This document shows positions 16,062-24,659 of a stretch of 29,302 nt of DNA, piece after piece (position 1 is the stretch's first letter; the number at the start of each line of letters is the position of its first letter). The stretch covers positions 1 through 29,302 of the forward strand of contig CANHWS010000006.1 of assembly GCA_947464365.1 (NCBI GenBank), given 5' to 3'. Under the pieces are notes generated by a model. The model saw nothing but the letters and a program-made list of their open reading frames with translations, was not told the origin of the DNA and searched no databases. Both the position numbers and the translations under genes were made by a program. This stretch comes from Cytophagaceae bacterium (lineage in GTDB: Bacteria > Bacteroidota > Bacteroidia > Cytophagales > Flexibacteraceae).

Positions 16062-18713
16062 ATGAAGATTTTAGAAACCCGAATAATGCGCGGACCCAAT
16101 AACTGGTCTATCCGTCGACACAAACTCATCGTGATGCGGCTAGACCTAGAGGAGCTAGAGCAACAACCGACCCACAAGATCCCGGGCTTTTATGACCGTC
16201 TCAAAACTGCTTTACCTAGCCTCCAGAGCCACCGTTGTTCCGAAAGCATGGAAGGTGGTTTCTTCAAACGTGTGATGGAAGGCACCTGGATGGGTCACGT
16301 GATAGAGCACATTGCCCTCGAGATCCAGACCCTAGCAGGGATGGATGTTGGTTTTGGCCGTACAAGGTCAACGAGCAATGAAGGTGTCTACAACGTGGTC
16401 TTTGCATATATGGAAGAAAAGGTGGGCATCTATGCCGCCAAGGCATCTGTGGCCATTGCTCAAGCCTTGGTCGTGGGCAGCCCTATCGACATGGAAACCT
16501 ATTTGCAGGACATGCGCGAAATCAGGGAGGATGAGCGACTAGGTCCAAGTACTGGCAGCATCGTCGATGTTGCACGCAGCCGTGGCATTCCGTATATCCG
16601 CCTCAACCGCCACTCACTAGTTCAACTAGGCTACGGCATCAACCAGAAGCGGATTCAGGCAACCATGTCAAGCCTCACTAGCAGCATCGCTGTCGAGATT
16701 GCCTGCGACAAGGAGGAAACCAAAAACCTCCTCGAAAAATCGGCTATACCGGTTGCAAAGGGCTCAGTGTGCTATGATATGGACGACGTCGATGCCTGCA
16801 TCCGTCGCATAGGCTTCCCGATGGTCATTAAGCCAGTCAATGGCAACCATGGCCGTGGCGCAACTATCAATATCAAGACCAGGGAAGAAGCTGAACTTGC
16901 TCTTGAAATTGCTAAAAAAATCAGCCGCGGTGTCATCGTTGAGCGGTTCATCGTCGGTGATGATTACCGCCTTTTGGTCATTGACTACAAATTTATAGCG
17001 GCAGCCCTCCGTACTCCTGCAGCCGTCACTGGTAATGGCAAACATACCATCCAAGAGCTGATCGATGAGGTAAACAAGGATCCTAGGCGCGGTTTCGGCC
17101 ACGAAAAAGTGCTGACCGCCATCAAAGTGGATGCCAACACCAACGGCATTTTGGCAGGGAAAGGCTACACCATCGATACCATCCTGCCCGAGGGCGAGGT
17201 GTTATACCTCAAGACAACAGCCAACCTTAGCACGGGTGGCACTGCTACAGATGTGACCGACCAGGTCCATCCGTATAACGTATTCATGGCCGAGCGCATT
17301 GCGCGCATTGTAGGTCTGGATATTTGCGGCATCGATGTCATGACAAATGACATCAGCGTTCCACTGCCCGAGACAGGGGGCGCCATCCTAGAGGTCAATG
17401 CTGCCCCAGGGTTCCGTATGCACATTGCCCCTACCAATGGATTGCCTCGAAACGTGGCTGAGCCCGTGATGGATATGTTGTTCCCTCCAGGGTCAACAGG
17501 TCATATCCCTATTGTGGCCATCACTGGCACCAATGGCAAGACGACCACCACGCGCCTAACCGCCCACATCGCAAAAACCTGTGGACAAAAAGTAGGTTAC
17601 ACAACCACTGATGGCATCTATCTCCAGAATCGCCTCGTCGAAAAAGGAGACTGTACCGGTCCTGTCAGTGCCGAATTTGTCCTAAAAGACCCTACAATTG
17701 ACTTTGCCGTACTTGAGTGTGCCCGTGGAGGCATCATTAGGGCTGGCCTAGGATTTACGAAGGCCGATATAGGTATTGTAACTAACGTCGCCCCTGATCA
17801 CCTTGGCCTGAAGGACATCAACACTGTCGAAGACCTTGCTAAAGTCAAGTCTGTGGTGGTCGAAAGTGTCAAGAAGGACGGCTATGCCATCCTGAATGCA
17901 GACGATGACCTAGTGTATGGTATGCGCCATGAGCTAGACTGCAAAGTGGCCCTTTTCAGCATGGACGAAACCAACCCTCGCATAATGACGCATTGCGCTG
18001 AAGGTGGCATGGCTTGTATCGCCGAGAATGGCTACATCACGATCTGTAAAGGGAACTGGAAAATCAGGGTGCATAAAATCGTCAACGTGCCACTCACATT
18101 TGGCGGACGTGCCTTGTTCATGGTCCAGAATATCTTGCCCTCCACTTTGGGTATGTTCCTGATGGGCTTCAAGATCGAAGACATTCGTGTTGGCCTCGAG
18201 ACCTTCATCCCCTCGCCAGCTACAACCCCTGGCCGCATGAACCAGTTTGACTTTGGCAAGTTCCAGGTCCTGATCGATTATGCGCACAACACCCCAGGCA
18301 TGGAGGCCCTTGGCAAGTATATGGCAAGGGTTGACTCGGTGCTTAAGGTAGGTATCATCACAGGCGTTGGTGACCGCAGGGACGAGGACATCATCTCTCT
18401 TGGTGCCGTTTCTGCCCAGATATTTGATGAGCTCATCGTCCGGCAAGACCGACACCTCCGTGGCCGGACTGAGGACGATATTGTCAATCTACTGCTAGTT
18501 GGCATCAAATCAGTAGATCCGAATAAACCCGTCAAGGTTATCCTCAAAGAGGTAGAAGCCATCGAGTATGCAATCAACCATGCTACCCCTGGCAGCTATA
18601 TCACTATTTGTAGTGATGTTGTAGCAGAGGCTGTGGAGACCGTTATGCGTATGCGCGAGCAAATCGCTAAAGTGACAATTAGGCCAGAGGACATTCCGAA
18701 CCAAATGCGCTAG
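16062..18713 (+). CDS. cphA: Cyanophycin synthetase
   Basis: CphA polymerises aspartate and arginine into cyanophycin, a nitrogen storage polymer, using ATP. The 883-residue length is typical. An N-terminal domain (MEGTWMGHVIEHIALEIQTL at about residues 70-89) is characteristic. It is followed by an ATP-grasp domain with KPVNGNHGRGATINI from residue 257 and EVNAAPGFRMHIAP near 445, which adds the aspartate backbone. The C-terminal Mur-ligase-like domain begins with the P-loop GTNGKTTTTRL from residue 489 and contains LECARGGIIRAGL and DYAHNTPGMEAL, and it attaches arginine. No cyanophycinase gene is adjacent. The stop codon is immediately followed by the start of the 3-hydroxyacyl-CoA dehydrogenase gene (TAGATG), implying coupled translation. 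Confidence 0.95.
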   Translation: MKILETRIMRGPNNWSIRRHKLIVMRLDLEELEQQPTHKIPGFYDRLKTALPSLQSHRCSESMEGGFFKRVMEGTWMGHVIEHIALEIQTLAGMDVGFGRTRSTSNEGVYNVVFAYMEEKVGIYAAKASVAIAQALVVGSPIDMETYLQDMREIREDERLGPSTGSIVDVARSRGIPYIRLNRHSLVQLGYGINQKRIQATMSSLTSSIAVEIACDKEETKNLLEKSAIPVAKGSVCYDMDDVDACIRRIGFPMVIKPVNGNHGRGATINIKTREEAELALEIAKKISRGVIVERFIVGDDYRLLVIDYKFIAAALRTPAAVTGNGKHTIQELIDEVNKDPRRGFGHEKVLTAIKVDANTNGILAGKGYTIDTILPEGEVLYLKTTANLSTGGTATDVTDQVHPYNVFMAERIARIVGLDICGIDVMTNDISVPLPETGGAILEVNAAPGFRMHIAPTNGLPRNVAEPVMDMLFPPGSTGHIPIVAITGTNGKTTTTRLTAHIAKTCGQKVGYTTTDGIYLQNRLVEKGDCTGPVSAEFVLKDPTIDFAVLECARGGIIRAGLGFTKADIGIVTNVAPDHLGLKDINTVEDLAKVKSVVVESVKKDGYAILNADDDLVYGMRHELDCKVALFSMDETNPRIMTHCAEGGMACIAENGYITICKGNWKIRVHKIVNVPLTFGGRALFMVQNILPSTLGMFLMGFKIEDIRVGLETFIPSPATTPGRMNQFDFGKFQVLIDYAHNTPGMEALGKYMARVDSVLKVGIITGVGDRRDEDIISLGAVSAQIFDELIVRQDRHLRGRTEDDIVNLLLVGIKSVDPNKPVKVILKEVEAIEYAINHATPGSYITICSDVVAEAVETVMRMREQIAKVTIRPEDIPNQMR

Positions 18714-19562
18714 ATGAAACAGCAAAAAATAGTTGTGATTGGGGCTGGTACAATGGGACAAGGCATTGTCCAGGTATCAGCTGCCTCTTGGTACCCTACC
18801 CTATTGTTTGACCTCGACCATGCTAAAGCCGAGCAAGCAAAAGACAATATTGCCAAAATCCTGAGCAGCTTGGTTTCCAAAGCCAAGCTGTCTGAAGAGC
18901 AACGTCTCCAAACACTGGCCCTAATCACAGTCTCTAGCAATATCGAAGACTGCATCGGTGATATCATCATCGAGGCAATCGTTGAGGTGATGGAGGTAAA
19001 GCAAAAACTATTCAGCCACCTCGAGAATATCAATCAGCCAACGACATTCCTTACTAGCAACACCAGCTCCTTGTCGATCACTGAGTTGGCATCTGGCTTG
19101 GTACACAAACGACGGTTTGCGGGGCTACATTTCTTCAATCCTGCCCCATTGATGAAGTTGGTGGAGGTAGTCACTGGGCCTGAAACAAGCCCTGAAACTA
19201 TCAATGCCTTGACTGATTTTGTCCGAGATGTCCAGAAACAACCAGTCACATGCACCGACTCTCCTGGCTTTATTGTTAATCGGGTTGCGCGTCCCTACTA
19301 TACCGAAAGCCTAAAGCTAGCAGAAGAAGGGGCCGCAGATATCGAGACAATCGACAACCTATTGCAGGCTACTGGGTTCCGACTTGGCCCCTTCCGGTTA
19401 ATGGACCTGATAGGTAACGACATCAACTATGCTGTGACCACTTCCTTGTACAATGCCTTTGGGCACGAACCTAGGTTTAGGCCATCCAGGATCCAGCAAC
19501 AAAAGGTATTGGCTGGTCATCTTGGGAAGAAAACTGGGAGAGGATTTTATAGCTATGACTAA
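18714..19562 (+). CDS. 3-hydroxybutyryl-CoA dehydrogenase type
   Basis: The 282-residue protein is a short-form 3-hydroxyacyl-CoA dehydrogenase, interconverting 3-hydroxyacyl-CoA and 3-oxoacyl-CoA with NAD(P). The Rossmann loop is GAGTMG at residues 10-15. The catalytic region has NTSSLSITEL (Ser118), LHFFNPAPLMKLVEVV with the catalytic His139 and Glu151, and DSPGFIVNRV with Asn189. The C-terminal domain carries GFRLGPFRLMDLIG. Family use ranges from beta-oxidation to butyrate or polyhydroxybutyrate metabolism and PaaH-like steps of phenylacetate degradation; I cannot choose between them from sequence. It abuts cphA with no gap and ends before a strong terminator, so the two form one transcription unit. 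Confidence 0.9.
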   Translation: MKQQKIVVIGAGTMGQGIVQVSAASWYPTLLFDLDHAKAEQAKDNIAKILSSLVSKAKLSEEQRLQTLALITVSSNIEDCIGDIIIEAIVEVMEVKQKLFSHLENINQPTTFLTSNTSSLSITELASGLVHKRRFAGLHFFNPAPLMKLVEVVTGPETSPETINALTDFVRDVQKQPVTCTDSPGFIVNRVARPYYTESLKLAEEGAADIETIDNLLQATGFRLGPFRLMDLIGNDINYAVTTSLYNAFGHEPRFRPSRIQQQKVLAGHLGKKTGRGFYSYD

Positions 19563-19640
19563 GACCTGGATTAAATTCCGTGGCCTTTTTGGTGACCCAG
19601 ATAGCCAATAATCCAACCAAGGGTACTACTCCGAAACGAC

Positions 19641-19684
19641 AAAGCCCCTCAGATGCGGTAAGCAACTGAGGGGCTTTGTTTTTT
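19641..19684 (+). terminator. Intrinsic terminator after the cphA unit
   Basis: AAAGCCCCTCAG (19641-19652) and CTGAGGGGCTTT (19666-19677) are perfect 12-base arms with a 13-base loop, followed by GTTTTTT. It lies between convergent units and may also serve the leftward response-regulator gene from the other side. Confidence 0.88.
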
Positions 19685-19745
19685 GGTTTTGCCTAAGCGC
19701 ATCAGACAATAGGGTCACCTAAGCATCTGGTACGCCGAAACAATA

Positions 19746-20120
19746 CTACATCACACCAGTCAGGATATTGACGGTGTCCATTAGCTTGTCATAATCAAGT
19801 GGCTTGGCCAGAAATGCCGTGAAACCAGCTTGTTGGAACTCAGCAGCTGAGTAATTGCGGGCGTTGCCAGAAATGGCAATAATCGGCACTTTCTGGTTCG
19901 GATTGCGGTCACGCTGCCTGAGCCGGCGTACGCATTCCATACCGTCCATCACTGGCATAATGATATCCAGGATGATGCAGTCAAAAGTTTCGATGGTGGT
20001 AAGGTCCAGGACTTCCTGGCCATTCTTGGCGAGTTTGATCTCGTAGTCACTGAACTCAAGCACCCTTTTGGCTAGGTTCTGGATCACAGAGCTATCTTCG
20101 GCTATCAATATTTTTTTCAT
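19746..20120 (-). CDS. Single-domain response regulator (CheY-like)
   Basis: The product is 124 residues and consists only of a receiver domain. The acidic pair is Glu8-Asp9 (LIAEDSS), the phosphoacceptor is Asp52 (IILDIIMPVMDG), the switch Ser is in AISGNAR, and the conserved Lys is in FLAKPLD. I start it at the ATG at 20120 (MKKILIAED), 8 bases after the stop of the Hpt gene. An in-frame GTG at 20135 would overlap that gene. With no output domain it should act by protein contact or as a phosphate relay. The upstream Hpt protein is its obvious partner; the sensor kinase is not in the window. Confidence 0.9.
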   Translation of the reverse strand: MKKILIAEDSSVIQNLAKRVLEFSDYEIKLAKNGQEVLDLTTIETFDCIILDIIMPVMDGMECVRRLRQRDRNPNQKVPIIAISGNARNYSAAEFQQAGFTAFLAKPLDYDKLMDTVNILTGVM

Positions 20121-20127
20121 CGCAGTG

Positions 20128-20517
20128 TCATTCACTTGTGCAGTACCCAGCGAGCCTAACGGCGACGCTGTATTGACTGATAAGTCCAGCCAATTGCTGC
20201 AATATTAACGATCTGTCTGACAAATCTGCGGTTTTTTTTAGCTCATTTTCAGCACCTTGGCATAATGCTGCTAAAGCGTTTGCACCTAGGGTACGGCTAT
20301 TACCTTTCAGCGTATGAAAAGCACGGGTTGCCACAGTCACATTTTTATCGACCAAAGCCGCCTCTACTTCTGTCAAAATCACGTTGGCATCGACTAAAAA
20401 CTCTCTAATGGATTGCTCCAATTCGGCCTTTGTGAGGTATTTACTAAGTTGCTGAAGCATCGCCTCGTCAAGGACCAACTCCAAAGTAATGGCGGTTTCG
20501 TTCTCAGATCTAGTCAT
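20128..20517 (-). CDS. Histidine phosphotransfer (Hpt) domain protein
   Basis: The 129-residue protein is a stand-alone Hpt module. The phosphorylated His68 is in AFHTLKGNSRTLGANAL, which fits the HxxKGxxxxxG consensus, and the flanking segments predict the four-helix bundle (LEQSIREFLVDANVILTEVE before, LAALCQGAENELKK after). It probably shuttles phosphate between a hybrid kinase encoded elsewhere and the receiver protein encoded directly downstream. The pair forms a small leftward operon divergent from a glycosyltransferase gene. No promoter motif with good spacing was found, only a weak TGTATTTG at 20572-20565 on the minus strand. Confidence 0.88.
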   Translation of the reverse strand: MTRSENETAITLELVLDEAMLQQLSKYLTKAELEQSIREFLVDANVILTEVEAALVDKNVTVATRAFHTLKGNSRTLGANALAALCQGAENELKKTADLSDRSLILQQLAGLISQYSVAVRLAGYCTSE

Positions 20518-20655
20518 AATTTGTAGTCTTCATGGACTTAAGGTGGCGAAAATCCTTAGTCGAACAAATACATCAGGGTAGCTGCCCGAAGTCTTCAGCA
20601 GGTGATGCCAACCTTGCGTTAGTACTACTGACAACAATTACGTACAGATGGTTGC

Positions 20656-20685
20656 TTGATGGTGCTAAAATTTGACGTATTCTTG
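20656..20685 (+). promoter_or_regulatory. Possible promoter of the GT4 glycosyltransferase gene
   Basis: TTG (20656-20658) is followed after 19 bases by TATTCTTG (20678-20685), one mismatch from TAnnTTTG. The spacing fits Bacteroidota promoters, and the start site would lie about 33 bases before the ATG at 20725. Confidence 0.3.
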
Positions 20686-20724
20686 CCTTTATATCCGTAA
20701 AACGAAGAAGGTAAGCCCCAGCGC

Positions 20725-21840
20725 ATGAAAATCATCAATATCGTTGACGACATCCGACCAGTAAATTTTGGCATTTGGTCAGCTTCCATCATCACCGCCC
20801 AAGCACTCAAGGATGAATATCAGGTAGATAGTCAGATTTGGTATCCCGCAGTGTCTGCACCGGAGCCCTTGCCACATCTATACGGTGCTAAGGGGATTGC
20901 ATTGGCATCTACCAGTGTTTCCGAGCTAGAAGGACTAATCCAGAGCCAGCAACTGTCGCCTGTTGATACAGTGATTTGTACACATGGCAGCTGGCGATAC
21001 CCGACTAAATGGGGGGCAGCCTTTCGTAAACTTGGTTTTGTTTGGGTTTATGTCCCTCAGGGCATGCTCGAGCCCTGGTCAATGGCCCAAAAGGCTTTCA
21101 AAAAGCAGATTTACTTTCAGCTGATTGAAGGAAGATTAGCAGGTAGGGCAAGTATGGTGCGTGCCGTTAGCACCCCTGAAGGCAATAACCTGCGCAAATT
21201 ATTCCCCGCTACCACAACCCTATTGCCAAACTCGGTACCAGGCCGCATTACGCAAACGCCACGATTACAGGACGTTCCTGTCACGACCATTCTTTTCATG
21301 GCAAGGCTACACCACAAAAAGGGCATCATACCGCTTGTCGAGGCTTGGTTAGCCTCCAGTCTGAACAAAGATCGTTCTTGGCAGCTCCTGATCGCTGGTC
21401 CCGATGATGGCGAATTACCCCAGCTTAAGGGACTATTGGCAGCTGCTGGCTCCGACAGCAATGTTAAATACATTGGAGCTGTTTATAAGGAGCAGAAATC
21501 GGCTGTGCTTGAGTCAGCTCAGTTTTACATCCTACCAACGATGAGCGAAGGATTCCCGACCTCCGTCGTCGAGGCGATGCAACATGGGTTGATCCCGATA
21601 ATGAGCGACGGAGCCAACTTCCCAGAGGCTTTTGAGGCAGGCATCGGCATAAAGATTACCCAATCTGTCAATGACATTGTTACAGGGCTAGAGCAAGCCA
21701 AATCATTATCATCGGCCGAGCGCAGCACTCTGTCCATGAAGTCCGAAGCATTCATCCAAGATGGCTATGTGGTCGAGCGACAAGTTAAAGTCCAGAACGA
21801 GGTTTTTTCGGAGCTGCTGAGGAAAAACGTTAAACATTGA
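20725..21840 (+). CDS. GT4-family glycosyltransferase
   Basis: The 371-residue protein has the GT-B arrangement of GT4 enzymes: an N-terminal acceptor half (MKIINIVDDIRPVNFGIW, then TVICTHGSWRYP and WVYVPQGMLEPWSMAQK) and a C-terminal donor half. The donor half contains ILFMARLHHKKGI, LLIAGPDDGELPQL and the nucleotide-sugar motif SEGFPTSVVEAMQHGLIPI with the conserved Glu pair. The AWSMAQK-like region with Lys is typical of enzymes that start or extend polysaccharide or LPS chains. No membrane segment or signal is seen, so it acts on the cytoplasmic side. Sugar and acceptor are unknown. It stands alone, divergent from the Hpt/regulator pair, and no other surface-sugar gene is adjacent. Confidence 0.85.
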   Translation: MKIINIVDDIRPVNFGIWSASIITAQALKDEYQVDSQIWYPAVSAPEPLPHLYGAKGIALASTSVSELEGLIQSQQLSPVDTVICTHGSWRYPTKWGAAFRKLGFVWVYVPQGMLEPWSMAQKAFKKQIYFQLIEGRLAGRASMVRAVSTPEGNNLRKLFPATTTLLPNSVPGRITQTPRLQDVPVTTILFMARLHHKKGIIPLVEAWLASSLNKDRSWQLLIAGPDDGELPQLKGLLAAAGSDSNVKYIGAVYKEQKSAVLESAQFYILPTMSEGFPTSVVEAMQHGLIPIMSDGANFPEAFEAGIGIKITQSVNDIVTGLEQAKSLSSAERSTLSMKSEAFIQDGYVVERQVKVQNEVFSELLRKNVKH

Positions 21841-21928
21841 GGCCTAGATCTATTGATATATTATGGCTGCCAAACTAGCAGACCTTGGCGCCCATCTTCC
21901 TGCCAAACCAGTGTTGGAATAATAGTTG

Positions 21929-21936
21929 TACCTTTG
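21929..21936 (+). promoter_or_regulatory. Promoter -7 box before the IscA-like gene
   Basis: TACCTTTG is an exact TAnnTTTG box, 40 bases before the ATG at 21977. The nearest upstream TTG is only 12 bases away, too close for a standard -33, so only the -7 element supports it. It would exclude the upstream TTG start of the frame. Confidence 0.35.
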
Positions 21937-21976
21937 GCCTGTGGCTTTGGCATTCAACCAAACTGACACCTTCACT

Positions 21977-22303
21977 ATGATAAAAGTAACCTCCAAAGCA
22001 GTCGAAAAAATCGGAGAGCTTCGCGCTACCGAAGGCTACACCCCAGAGTTTAATGTGCGAGTCTCCGTTAAAGGAGGTGGCTGCAGCGGGCTGATGTATG
22101 ACCTTGGCTTTGACAACGAGATCAAACCAGTGGATCAGATTTTTGAAGACAACGGCATCAAGGTGCTTGTAGACAAAAAAAGCCTGCTTTACTTAGTCGG
22201 TACCACGCTTGACTTTTCGGACGGTCTGAATGGCAAAGGGTTCCAGTTCATCAACCCGAATGCAACCCGCACCTGTGGCTGTGGCGAAAGTTTTGCCCTA
22301 TAG
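21977..22303 (+). CDS. IscA/SufA/ErpA-type iron-sulfur assembly protein
   Basis: The 108-residue product is an A-type carrier that binds iron or a Fe-S cluster and passes it to target proteins. The three conserved Cys are visible: Cys36 in GGGCSGLMY, and Cys100 and Cys102 in the C-terminal TCGCGESFAL. The core FINPNATRTCGCG is typical of the family. I use the ATG at 21977 (MIKVTSKAVEKI); a TTG start upstream would add 17 residues that do not resemble the family. It stands alone, between a glycosyltransferase gene and a terminator, away from other Isc/Suf genes. Confidence 0.93.
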   Translation: MIKVTSKAVEKIGELRATEGYTPEFNVRVSVKGGGCSGLMYDLGFDNEIKPVDQIFEDNGIKVLVDKKSLLYLVGTTLDFSDGLNGKGFQFINPNATRTCGCGESFAL

Positions 22304-22686
22304 TAATCTGTAGGCTACAACATTAACTAGGCATAGTAACCATAAACTACTAACAAGGCTGGCCTTAGAGGCCAGTTTTGTTGTTTTGAGGCTAGACCAA
22401 TCGCCTTTGTTTTTTGTATTTCTGACCATAACCAACGAAACGAAAGACGCAAAATACTTGCCAAAATTTTACGATTTTGATAATACAGAACCCAATTACC
22501 ATTATACTTTTCGCATTTTAGCAAAAGTTAACAATAACTACTGATATTTGGGTCAGCTAGCCAGAAAAGCACTAATTTGGCGAACTTTTGGTGGTAGTCC
22601 TACCGAAGATTAAACACAAGAAATCCCCCATTTTCCTGCTTGCTGATACGCTTCGAAAAACGCTCGGCGGCAGGCACATGAGACTT
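22304..22686. other. Intergenic region between the IscA-like gene and the E2 gene
   Basis: About 380 bases without a supported gene. The first part holds the IscA-like terminator (22353-22388). The rest is AT-rich. A GATATTTG box at 22543-22550 is one mismatch from TAnnTTTG and is the best candidate for the E2 promoter, but there is no TTG at the right spacing. A frame opening upstream of the E2 ATG adds residues with no family similarity and is not accepted. Confidence 0.5.
22353..22388 (+). terminator. Intrinsic terminator after the IscA-like gene
   Basis: ACAAGGCTGGCC (22353-22364) pairs with GGCCAGTTTTGT (22370-22381) using two G-U pairs, giving a 12-bp stem around TTAGA. A T-rich tail (TGTTTTG) follows. 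Confidence 0.75.
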
Positions 22687-24336
22687 ATGGCAGAGATAAT
22701 CAGGATGCCCAAAATGAGCGACACGATGACCGAAGGTGTCATCGCATCGTGGAGTAAGAAAGTCGGCGACACCGTAAAATCGGGCGACGTTCTCGCAGAA
22801 GTAGAAACAGACAAAGCCACCATGGAGCTAGAAAGCTACAATGATGGCACCCTGCTGTACATCGGCGTTCAAGAAAAGGAGTCAGTTGCTGTTGATGGCG
22901 TCATCGCAGTGATTGGCAAACCTGGCGAAGACTTTCAGGCGCTGCTATCTGGCAATAGTGGTGGTGCGGCAGTACAGAAGGAGGCAGCTCCGGCAGAGGT
23001 AAAACCTGCAGCCGCTGCACCTGTAGTATCAGCAGCTACCCCTACAGCTGCGGTTGCATCCAAATCCGTCAATGCAACAGCCATCCTGATGCCCAAAATG
23101 TCAGACACGATGACCGAAGGGACAATCGTATCATGGCAAAAACAAGTTGGTGATAAAGTCAAGTCGGGCGAATTGTTGGCAGAGGTCGAAACCGACAAAG
23201 CCACCATGGAGCTCGAAAGCTACGAAGACGGCACTTTGCTTTACATTGGCGTCAAAGCCGGCGAATCAGTAAAGGTGGACGGCATCATTGCTATCATTGG
23301 CGAAGCCGGAGCTGACTATAACATCCTTCTCAATGGTGGTGCTACTGCCACAGTTGCCACTACCGAATCTACGGATTCTACCGCGTCTAAAACAGTTGTA
23401 GATTCAGCAGGGCTAACCACTCAGGCTGCTACATCTACCACTACAGATGGACATGTAAAGGCATCACCTTTGGCGCGTAAGCTGGCCGAGGATAAAGGCA
23501 TCAAACTAGACCAAGTGCCAGGGTCTGGTGAGAATGGCCGAATTGTTAAAAGGGATATCGAAGGCTTTAAACCTGCCACAGCTGCCAAAGCAGAAGCCCC
23601 TGCCAAAGGCACTGCATCTCCATCGGCGCCACGTCCAGCAAATGCTGTCGGCGTCGAAAGTTATGAGGATGTGCCATTGACCCAGATGCGCAAAACCATC
23701 GCTCGTAGGTTAGGTGAAAGTTTGTTTACAGCTCCACATTTCTATCTGACGATGGAAATCAACATGGACAAGGCCATCGAAGCTCGCAAAAGCATCAACG
23801 ACTTTGCAGCATCTAAGGTGTCGTTTAATGACTTGGTGATCAAGGCAGCAGCAGCAGCCCTAAAACAAAACCCAAAGGTCAACAGCTCATGGCTGGGTGA
23901 TCGCATCCGGTATAACCACCATGTCCATATTGGCGTCGCTGTAGCTGTTGAGGAAGGACTGCTTGTGCCAGTCGTGCGCTTTGCTGACTCGCTCAGCCTG
24001 ACCAACATAAGCTCAACCGTCAAGGACCTAGGCGCACGTGCCAAAAACAAACAACTTCAGCCTGCTGACTGGGAAGGTAGTACCTTCACGATTAGCAACT
24101 TGGGAATGTTTGGCATTGAGGAGTTTACGGCCATCATCAACCCACCAGACGCTTGCATCTTGGCTGTTGGTGGCATCAAGGAGACTGTCATTGTCCGTAA
24201 TGGCACCTTTGTCGCTAGCAATATCATGAAGGTCACACTCAGCTGCGACCACCGTGTAGTGGATGGAGCAGTAGGTTCTGCATTTTTGCAGACACTCAAA
24301 GCCCTCCTCGAGGATCCGATCAGGCTACTGGCCTAA
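22687..24336 (+). CDS. Pyruvate dehydrogenase complex E2 (dihydrolipoamide acetyltransferase), two lipoyl domains
   Basis: E2 transfers the acyl group from E1 to CoA using swinging lipoyl arms. The 549-residue product, from the ATG at 22687 (MAEIIRMPKMSDTMTEG), has two lipoyl domains with lipoyl lysines at Lys43 and Lys171, both in VETDKATMELESY. Each is followed by an Ala/Pro/Thr-rich linker. A peripheral subunit-binding domain spans about residues 257-292 (ASPLARKLAEDKGI...GRIVKRDI), and the catalytic domain ends with DHRVVDGA, where His522 and Asp526 are the active-site residues. MSDTMTEG at the N-terminus points to a pyruvate complex rather than a 2-oxoglutarate or branched-chain complex. 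No E1 or E3 gene is in the window. An earlier ATG at 22678 would add only three residues. Confidence 0.92.
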   Translation: MAEIIRMPKMSDTMTEGVIASWSKKVGDTVKSGDVLAEVETDKATMELESYNDGTLLYIGVQEKESVAVDGVIAVIGKPGEDFQALLSGNSGGAAVQKEAAPAEVKPAAAAPVVSAATPTAAVASKSVNATAILMPKMSDTMTEGTIVSWQKQVGDKVKSGELLAEVETDKATMELESYEDGTLLYIGVKAGESVKVDGIIAIIGEAGADYNILLNGGATATVATTESTDSTASKTVVDSAGLTTQAATSTTTDGHVKASPLARKLAEDKGIKLDQVPGSGENGRIVKRDIEGFKPATAAKAEAPAKGTASPSAPRPANAVGVESYEDVPLTQMRKTIARRLGESLFTAPHFYLTMEINMDKAIEARKSINDFAASKVSFNDLVIKAAAAALKQNPKVNSSWLGDRIRYNHHVHIGVAVAVEEGLLVPVVRFADSLSLTNISSTVKDLGARAKNKQLQPADWEGSTFTISNLGMFGIEEFTAIINPPDACILAVGGIKETVIVRNGTFVASNIMKVTLSCDHRVVDGAVGSAFLQTLKALLEDPIRLLA

Positions 24337-24395
24337 TCTTAAGGCTGGAACCCAACACAAGGGTCCAAGCCAATCATTTGCTCCGTATCATGCAA

Positions 24396-24434
24396 AAAGC
24401 TCAGCGTCGCTCTAGTAACGCTGAGCTTTTTTTT
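24396..24434 (+). terminator. Intrinsic terminator after the E2 gene
   Basis: AAAGCTCAGCGT (24396-24407) and ACGCTGAGCTTT (24418-24429) are perfect 12-base arms with a 10-base loop, followed by a T run to 24434. Confidence 0.9.
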
Positions 24435-24659
24435 GAACATTAGGGCATTTTTCGCTAACACCAAAAATTTGGCTAACTGACAATTTTCAGTTGCAATATT
24501 TATCCTTTTCGTAAGTTAGATAGGCAATGAGGTGGATTATAATCGAAATCACCAAATAAAATTAGGCACCTAACTTGCTTTAAGCCTGTGCAAACAATCA
24601 CTTTGGTTATGTAGTCATAGCAAAAAGTTAGCTATCTTGTAGTATATTGTATTACGATT

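Noticed and set aside
17934..18455. Leftward open frame of about 173 codons antisense to cphA
   Set aside because: The length is explained by codon bias of cphA on the other strand; the translation has no recognisable features.
22327..22524. Leftward 65-codon open frame between the IscA-like and E2 genes
   Set aside because: It overlaps the terminator hairpin, has no recognisable domain, and lacks promoter or conservation support.
22588..22686. N-terminal extension of the E2 protein
   Set aside because: E2 proteins normally begin just before the MPKMSDTMTEG motif, and the extension is basic and unrelated to the family.
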